A DNA stretch of 9,970 nucleotides from an uncultured Verrucomicrobiota bacterium. Lineage in GTDB: Bacteria; Verrucomicrobiota; Verrucomicrobiia; Chthoniobacterales; SZAS-18. The notes under the pieces were generated by a model. It saw nothing but the letters and a program-made list of their open reading frames with translations, ran no database searches and was not told the DNA's origin. The position numbers and the translations under genes were made by a program. The number at the start of each line of letters is the position of its first letter. Positions within the stretch are counted from its first letter, which is position 1. Below are positions 6,563 to 9,970 of the stretch, one piece after another. The DNA lies in NCBI GenBank assembly GCA_937873255.1, contig CALMVM010000566.1, positions 1 through 9,970 on the forward strand, in the 5' to 3' direction.

Positions 6563-6607
6563 AAAAGAAAAGGGCTCCCATCAGGGATATAACCCCGATG
6601 GAAGCCC
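6563..6607 (-). terminator. Intrinsic terminator after the YidB-like gene
   Basis: On the minus strand positions 6607-6593 pair with 6586-6572 in a 15-bp stem, with two G-U pairs and a 6-nt loop, followed directly by TTTTCTTTT (6571-6563). The stop codon of the YidB-like gene is 30 nt upstream. In the plus-strand RNA the two wobble pairs become A-C mismatches, so the element is oriented to end minus-strand transcription and insulate the wzm operon. Confidence 0.88.
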
Positions 6608-6637
6608 GAGAGCCGACGCAGCAATCGCGAAGGCCGA

Positions 6638-7126
6638 CTACGACTTGGTGAGGTGACGGGCGATGCCTGCCAACACGACGGTGCCAAAAGCCTTCACCAA
6701 GGTCGGATGCGCCGAATAAAAGCTCATCGCTTGGTGAAAGACATCCGGCGCGTTCGACTGCGCATGCGCGGCCAGTTTTCCCAAGTCGTCCGGTGTGGCG
6801 CTCTGGGGATCGTTTTGCACCGAAGGGCTGATTCCCAACTGCGACAGGAGCCCACCAAGGTTGCCCGCAGAGCCGCCCAGACCGCCGAGCAACGTTTGGA
6901 TCATGTTGCCGCGCTGCTGAGAATTCATCTGCGACGCCGAGTCGGCGACCTTCTGCTGGACCTCGCTGGGGTCGAGGTTTGCCAAGGCCGGTCCGATGGC
7001 CGCGCCAAGCTGGTTTTGCGGCACGCTCCCCGCAACCTGGTCGAAATGCTGATGCGTTTCCTGTTCGTTGAGATTGCCGCCTGTCAGATTGCTGAGGACG
7101 CCGCCGAGTTGATCGAGAAGGGACAT
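6638..7126 (-). CDS. YidB/DUF937-like protein of unknown function
   Basis: This is a 162-residue protein beginning MSLLDQLGGVLSNLTGG. It contains HFDQVAGSVPQNQLGAAI (residues 27-44), a Gln/Ser-rich helix QQKVADSASQMNSQQRG (57-73) and a glycine-rich core TLLGGLGGSAGNLGGLLSQLG (78-98). These features recall YidB/DUF937-type proteins, small helical, glycine-rich proteins of unknown role. The family call is from memory of composition and motifs and is tentative. The C-terminus (about residues 141-158) holds a hydrophobic helix that could touch the membrane. The ATG at 7126 was chosen because the conserved start follows at once; an in-frame ATG 51 nt upstream would add unrelated residues. There is no clear ribosome binding site. 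A strong terminator follows the gene. It lies 100 bp downstream of the DUF2383-like gene on the same strand. Confidence 0.8.
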   Translation of the reverse strand: MSLLDQLGGVLSNLTGGNLNEQETHQHFDQVAGSVPQNQLGAAIGPALANLDPSEVQQKVADSASQMNSQQRGNMIQTLLGGLGGSAGNLGGLLSQLGISPSVQNDPQSATPDDLGKLAAHAQSNAPDVFHQAMSFYSAHPTLVKAFGTVVLAGIARHLTKS

Positions 7127-7226
7127 GATTTTGTGCTTGGGGTTGTACGATCCTTCGGGCGGGGCGGAAGCCGCCACGTCCGGGGGATCAGGGGATAGAT
7201 AAGGGGGTGATTGCCGGGCTGAAGTC

Positions 7227-8126
7227 TCAGAACATCTTCTTCGCGCGCTTCACAACGGGGTCGACGTATTTGCTGACATCGACATCCTGCGCCTGTTTGT
7301 AGGCTTTCTGGACGCCCTTGCGCGCCGACATGTAATTGCTCGTGAAAAACTTCACGACGGGCCACAGGAACGGCAAAATTGCCGCTTGGTAGTCGTAGTC
7401 GCGCGCCTTCTGCACCGCTTGGGGAATCGGGACCTCAATGTGGTCGCGGCTGGGCCGTTCGAGCAGGCGCACGAGCAAGCCCAAACCGAAACCGACGCCG
7501 AGCGCAGTCAGGATGGCCGGGAATGGGTTTTCGCGCACGTACACCTCGGTCGTGTGCATCGCGCCCGTCCAGGTATCCGCCGCGCTGCTGCCAATGGCCT
7601 TGCTCCGTTCCTGAATACTGGAACCGAGATCGCTCATCACCTTCCCGGCGCTGCGCGCGGCGGGCTTCTGAGCCGCGAGTTCGTCGCGCAGGCCGCGCAC
7701 CGAGTTGTGCGTGGCAAGTACTTCCTGAAACTGGCGTTGGACGATCTCCTTCAAGGGATCGGAAAGGTTCGCGTTGGACGCCTTGCGGTACTCGGCTACC
7801 GCGCTGTCCTCGCCGCGCTCGCATTCCGCGAGGATCGCGTGGTTGTCGTTGCCGGTGAGGGCGGTCTTCAGGTTGATCCAGCCCCGGTGCAGCGCGGAGG
7901 TCACCGTGCTCGTTTCCGACGGGCCGGGTTCGCCGAGGTTGATCACCTCGCTTTGGAGTTCGCCGGCGAACTTGGAGCGTTGCAGCGAGCAGGAAAACAG
8001 GAACCCCTTGAGGTCCTCGTCGTCAGTGATGGCTTCGGCCGCCTGACGGAAACCTTCCTGACCGTCCTTGCACGTCTCGATCAGTTTATTTAGCGTCGAA
8101 ATGGAGTCGGAGAGAGAATTGCTCAT
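7227..8126 (-). CDS. DUF2383 (PA2169-type four-helix) protein fused to a DUF883/ElaB-like membrane anchor
   Basis: The 299-residue product has two recognisable parts. Residues 1-147 (SLSDSISTLNKLIETCKDG, then FRQAAEAI, LQRSKFAGELQ and a last helix through LATHNSVRGLRDEL) match the DUF2383/PA2169-type ferritin-like four-helix bundle. Residues 196-225 contain YVRENPFPAI and a Gly/Leu-rich membrane helix (GVGFGLGLLVRLLERP), the hallmark of the DUF883 (ElaB/YqjD/YgaM) C-terminal anchor. In E. coli, members of that family are inner-membrane proteins that can bind ribosomes in stationary phase. A 74-residue basic tail follows, unlike ElaB, which ends near the anchor. The likely location is the inner membrane with the helical bundle in the cytoplasm; the function is unknown. 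The ATG at 8126 was chosen because the conserved start begins here. The longer frame up to 9509 is a shadow of the amidohydrolase gene. Confidence 0.88.
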   Translation of the reverse strand: MSNSLSDSISTLNKLIETCKDGQEGFRQAAEAITDDEDLKGFLFSCSLQRSKFAGELQSEVINLGEPGPSETSTVTSALHRGWINLKTALTGNDNHAILAECERGEDSAVAEYRKASNANLSDPLKEIVQRQFQEVLATHNSVRGLRDELAAQKPAARSAGKVMSDLGSSIQERSKAIGSSAADTWTGAMHTTEVYVRENPFPAILTALGVGFGLGLLVRLLERPSRDHIEVPIPQAVQKARDYDYQAAILPFLWPVVKFFTSNYMSARKGVQKAYKQAQDVDVSKYVDPVVKRAKKMF

Positions 8127-8227
8127 ACTGCTGGCTAATTCGCAGATGGTTCGGCAAGTGCGTCCCCCCGAATCGGCGCGGCCGACGTTTTCGCTTTTCC
8201 GCCGCTGGCACGGCACGCTTCTCCGCC

Positions 8228-9544
8228 TCACGGGGCGTATTTGCGCCGGTATTTCTCGTAGAGCCGGGTCTGGCGGTTGGACAAATCCACCGGGCGGCCG
8301 TCGATGTACGCGGCCTCGACCTGCGTCATAATTTCCAGCGGATCGCCGGCGGTGACGATCACCGTGGCATCCTTGCCCACCTCCAGCGATCCGAGCCGGT
8401 CCGCGACGCCGAGGATTTGCGCCGGGTAAAGGGTCACCGATTTGAGCGCCTCGTCGCGCGGCAGCCCGTGGGCAGCGGCCTGCGCGGCTTGGTAAGGCAG
8501 ATTTCGCTCGTGCGCCGCCTCGAAATCCGAACCCGTGTTGGCGATGCAGAACCGGACGCCGGCCGCGTGGAGTTTTCCGGGGTTGGCGTAAGCGGTATCG
8601 TATCCCTCCCAACGACGCAGCGGCAGCGCATTGACGGGGCTGACGATCACCGGCACATCGCATTCCTTGAGGAGATCGGTCACGCGCCAGGCATCCTGTC
8701 CGCCGACGAGCACCATTTTCAGCCGCTCGGCGTTCGCCCACCGCACGCTTCCCTCGATCTGCCGGATGTCGTCCGCGTGTACGAACACCGGCACTTCTCC
8801 CTTCAGCACGGGCAGCATCGCCGCCAGCCGCACGTCCGGCCGGGGGCCGGTCCCGGATTCCACCGCCCTTCGGTACGCGCGCGCGGCGTCGAACGTTTCC
8901 TGCAAACGCCGCAGCCGCACGTCGATTTCCTTTTGCTGGTCCTCGGGGCTCAACGGGTATCGTGGACTTCGGTCGATACGCAGGTCGGGCCAAAAGACGT
9001 GCAAGCCGACGTCGGCCCTCACGGTGAGGCTCTCCCAGGTCCAGCCATCGAGGTGGATCAACGTGGAAATACCCGAAATCAGGCCGTCGCCGGTCCTCGG
9101 CACCGCGAGGGCCGTCAAAATGCCATTGGCCCGGGCGACCGGCAACAGCTCGCTGTCGGCGTTGATGGCGACCTGCGCGCGGGCGTTGGGATTGATCGTG
9201 CCGACTTCCGCCGAGTCGGTGTTGCCGCGCACGGACTGGATTTCGGTCAGCCCGAGCGCCGAGTGGGCGGCGATCAACCCGGGGTAAACGTGCTTGCCGA
9301 CAATCTCGATGACCCTCGCGCCCTCCGGTATCGGCAAATCGTGCCCGACGGCGGTAATCTTGCCATTGGCGAAGATGATCTCGCCGTCCGCAATGTCGGG
9401 ACCGCTGACCGGATGAATCGTCGCGCCGCGCAGGACGATGGCCTGCGACTGCGCCGGCGCGGGAATTTGATCGTTCGCGCGGGTCGACGGGTACGCAATG
9501 CCGCACCACAGGATCGCCGCGAGGACAGAGGACCGGATTTGCAT
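8228..9544 (-). CDS. Secreted amidohydrolase-family protein, probably catalytically impaired
   Basis: The 438-residue product starts with a signal peptide (MQIRSSVLAAILWCGIAYPS, probable cleavage after TRA23), so it acts outside the cytoplasm. The family pattern is clear: AIVLRGATIHPVSGPDIADG (residues 35-54), GKHVYPGLIAAHSALGL (83-99), VFVHADDI (253-260), and the C-terminal composite-domain signature LYPAQILGVADRLGSLEVGKDATVIVTAGDPLE (372-404). The usual H-x-H metal site after PGLID reads A-A-H-S-A-L, so only one His (H94) remains. The usual later HG motif reads VGGQDAW (280-286), and the I-G-T-D-S segment reads IANTGSD (334-340). H256 persists. It therefore looks like a degenerate member of the imidazolonepropionase-like amidohydrolases; related tandem pairs are known to me from Planctomycetota and Verrucomicrobiota. 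It starts 13 bp after the neighbouring amidohydrolase gene and is probably co-transcribed with it. Confidence 0.93.
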   Translation of the reverse strand: MQIRSSVLAAILWCGIAYPSTRANDQIPAPAQSQAIVLRGATIHPVSGPDIADGEIIFANGKITAVGHDLPIPEGARVIEIVGKHVYPGLIAAHSALGLTEIQSVRGNTDSAEVGTINPNARAQVAINADSELLPVARANGILTALAVPRTGDGLISGISTLIHLDGWTWESLTVRADVGLHVFWPDLRIDRSPRYPLSPEDQQKEIDVRLRRLQETFDAARAYRRAVESGTGPRPDVRLAAMLPVLKGEVPVFVHADDIRQIEGSVRWANAERLKMVLVGGQDAWRVTDLLKECDVPVIVSPVNALPLRRWEGYDTAYANPGKLHAAGVRFCIANTGSDFEAAHERNLPYQAAQAAAHGLPRDEALKSVTLYPAQILGVADRLGSLEVGKDATVIVTAGDPLEIMTQVEAAYIDGRPVDLSNRQTRLYEKYRRKYAP

Positions 9545-9557
9545 GGGTTGTCGGCGG

Positions 9558-9970
9558 TCAGAAGCTCGCGCTCGAACAGGTGTGACGATCCCGGCCGTCC
9601 CCGTACGGAGCCTGATGTTCCAACGCGTGGTGGATTGCCCGGTGCAGGAGCATTCTGGCAAAACCGCTCGTGGGGCCGTCCCCCGACCCGTCCGGTTTTT
9701 TCTTGTCGTCGCCGTCCCCGCCCGACATGGATTTGCGGCGGTCGGGCAGCGCCGCCTGGATGAGGCGTTCGCGCAGGGCCGCCACCTCGCGGCGCAGCTC
9801 CTGGTCGCGGTTGTGGTCGAAATAGCAGCGGCCGTCGATCCACGTCTGTTCGGCTCGGGTGTAGGTCGAAAGTGGGTGGCCGGTCCACAGCACGAAATCC
9901 GCGTCCTTGCCCGGTTCCAGCGAGCCTGTCTGCCGGTCCCCGCGCAACTGGCGGGCGGGAGTGATCGTCC
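9558..9970 (-). CDS. Amidohydrolase-family protein, C-terminal part (runs off the right edge)
   Basis: The last 136 codons of a gene are visible. The sequence TITPARQL, then GSLEPGKDADFVLWTGHPLS, then WIDGRCYFD is the C-terminal beta-domain signature of metal-dependent amidohydrolases. This is followed by an Arg/Glu-rich helix (ELRREVAALRERLIQAAL) and an unusual tail: a Gly/Asp/Lys linker (SGGDGDDKKKPDGSGDG) and a His-rich end (LLHRAIHHALEHQ) closing in CSSASF. The metal-binding barrel lies outside the window, so whether this copy keeps its active site cannot be judged. It is the upstream gene of a tight pair with the degenerate amidohydrolase and may be its active partner. Confidence 0.9.
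   Translation of the reverse strand, partial: TITPARQLRGDRQTGSLEPGKDADFVLWTGHPLSTYTRAEQTWIDGRCYFDHNRDQELRREVAALRERLIQAALPDRRKSMSGGDGDDKKKPDGSGDGPTSGFARMLLHRAIHHALEHQAPYGDGRDRHTCSSASF

Noticed and set aside
6541..6614. Outer 7-bp inverted repeat (GGCTCTC at 6541-6547 and GAGAGCC at 6608-6614) flanking the terminator as a regulatory attenuator
   Set aside because: It is short, does not compete with the 15-bp terminator stem, and lies downstream of the gene, where attenuation would have no target except wzm far below.
8127..8227. Hairpin TCGGC/GCCGA in the gap between the amidohydrolase and DUF2383-like genes as a terminator
   Set aside because: The stem is only 5 bp and is followed by a G-run, not a T-tract, on the minus strand.
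7227..9509. A single 760-codon minus-strand frame covering both the DUF2383-like gene and most of the amidohydrolase
   Set aside because: The first 461 codons read as Arg/Gly/Ala-rich sequence out of frame with a clear amidohydrolase. The real protein begins at the ATG at 8126, so this is not a fusion.
8417..9763. A 448-codon plus-strand frame opposite the amidohydrolase genes
   Set aside because: It is Arg/His/Gly-rich without any domain and lies antisense to two well-supported genes; such long antisense frames are common in GC-rich coding DNA.

Overview
The window is GC-rich, densely packed bacterial DNA with overlapping genes, occasional GTG starts, very few Shine-Dalgarno sequences and a tRNA without an encoded CCA end. 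Together with a tandem pair of secreted amidohydrolase-like genes, this suggests a member of the Planctomycetota/Verrucomicrobiota group. That placement is an inference; no rRNA or other phylogenetic marker is present.

Layout. (1) Positions 1-1344: housekeeping genes. The 5' end of pyrF (minus strand, starting at a GTG at 149) diverges from ispE (plus strand, 175-1047) across only 25 bp. A small putative glycine-rich lipoprotein gene follows ispE. (2) Positions 1349-1496: a tRNA-Ser(UGA) gene with a good sigma70-type promoter whose -35 box lies in the loop of a perfect 9-bp inverted repeat. (3) Positions 1504-6375, minus strand: a polysaccharide export and synthesis operon, read as wzm (ABC permease), wzt (ABC ATPase with a C-terminal carbohydrate-binding domain), a PF13712-like glycosyltransferase, a GT2 glycosyltransferase, a possible 30-codon linker ORF and a second GT2 glycosyltransferase. 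Every junction overlaps by 4 to 13 nt if the linker ORF is accepted. The operon probably makes and exports an O-antigen-like glycan through the ABC-transporter route. It converges head-on with the tRNA, with 7 bp between them. (4) Positions 6376-6637: a 262-bp gap holding a possible wzm promoter and a strong intrinsic terminator for the next gene. (5) Positions 6638-8126, minus strand: two stress- or envelope-type proteins of poorly known function, one YidB/DUF937-like and one joining a DUF2383-like four-helix region to a DUF883/ElaB-like membrane anchor. (6) Positions 8228-9970, minus strand: two tandem amidohydrolase-family genes 13 bp apart. The downstream one is secreted but appears to have lost most metal ligands; the upstream one runs off the window.

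Most of the window is recognisable cell biology. I see no CRISPR array, transposon, phage module or clear defence system. The points most worth a second look are the double-ATGA micro-ORF between the two GT2 genes, the degenerate amidohydrolase beside another amidohydrolase, the DUF2383-DUF883 domain fusion, and the inverted repeat enclosing the tRNA promoter.
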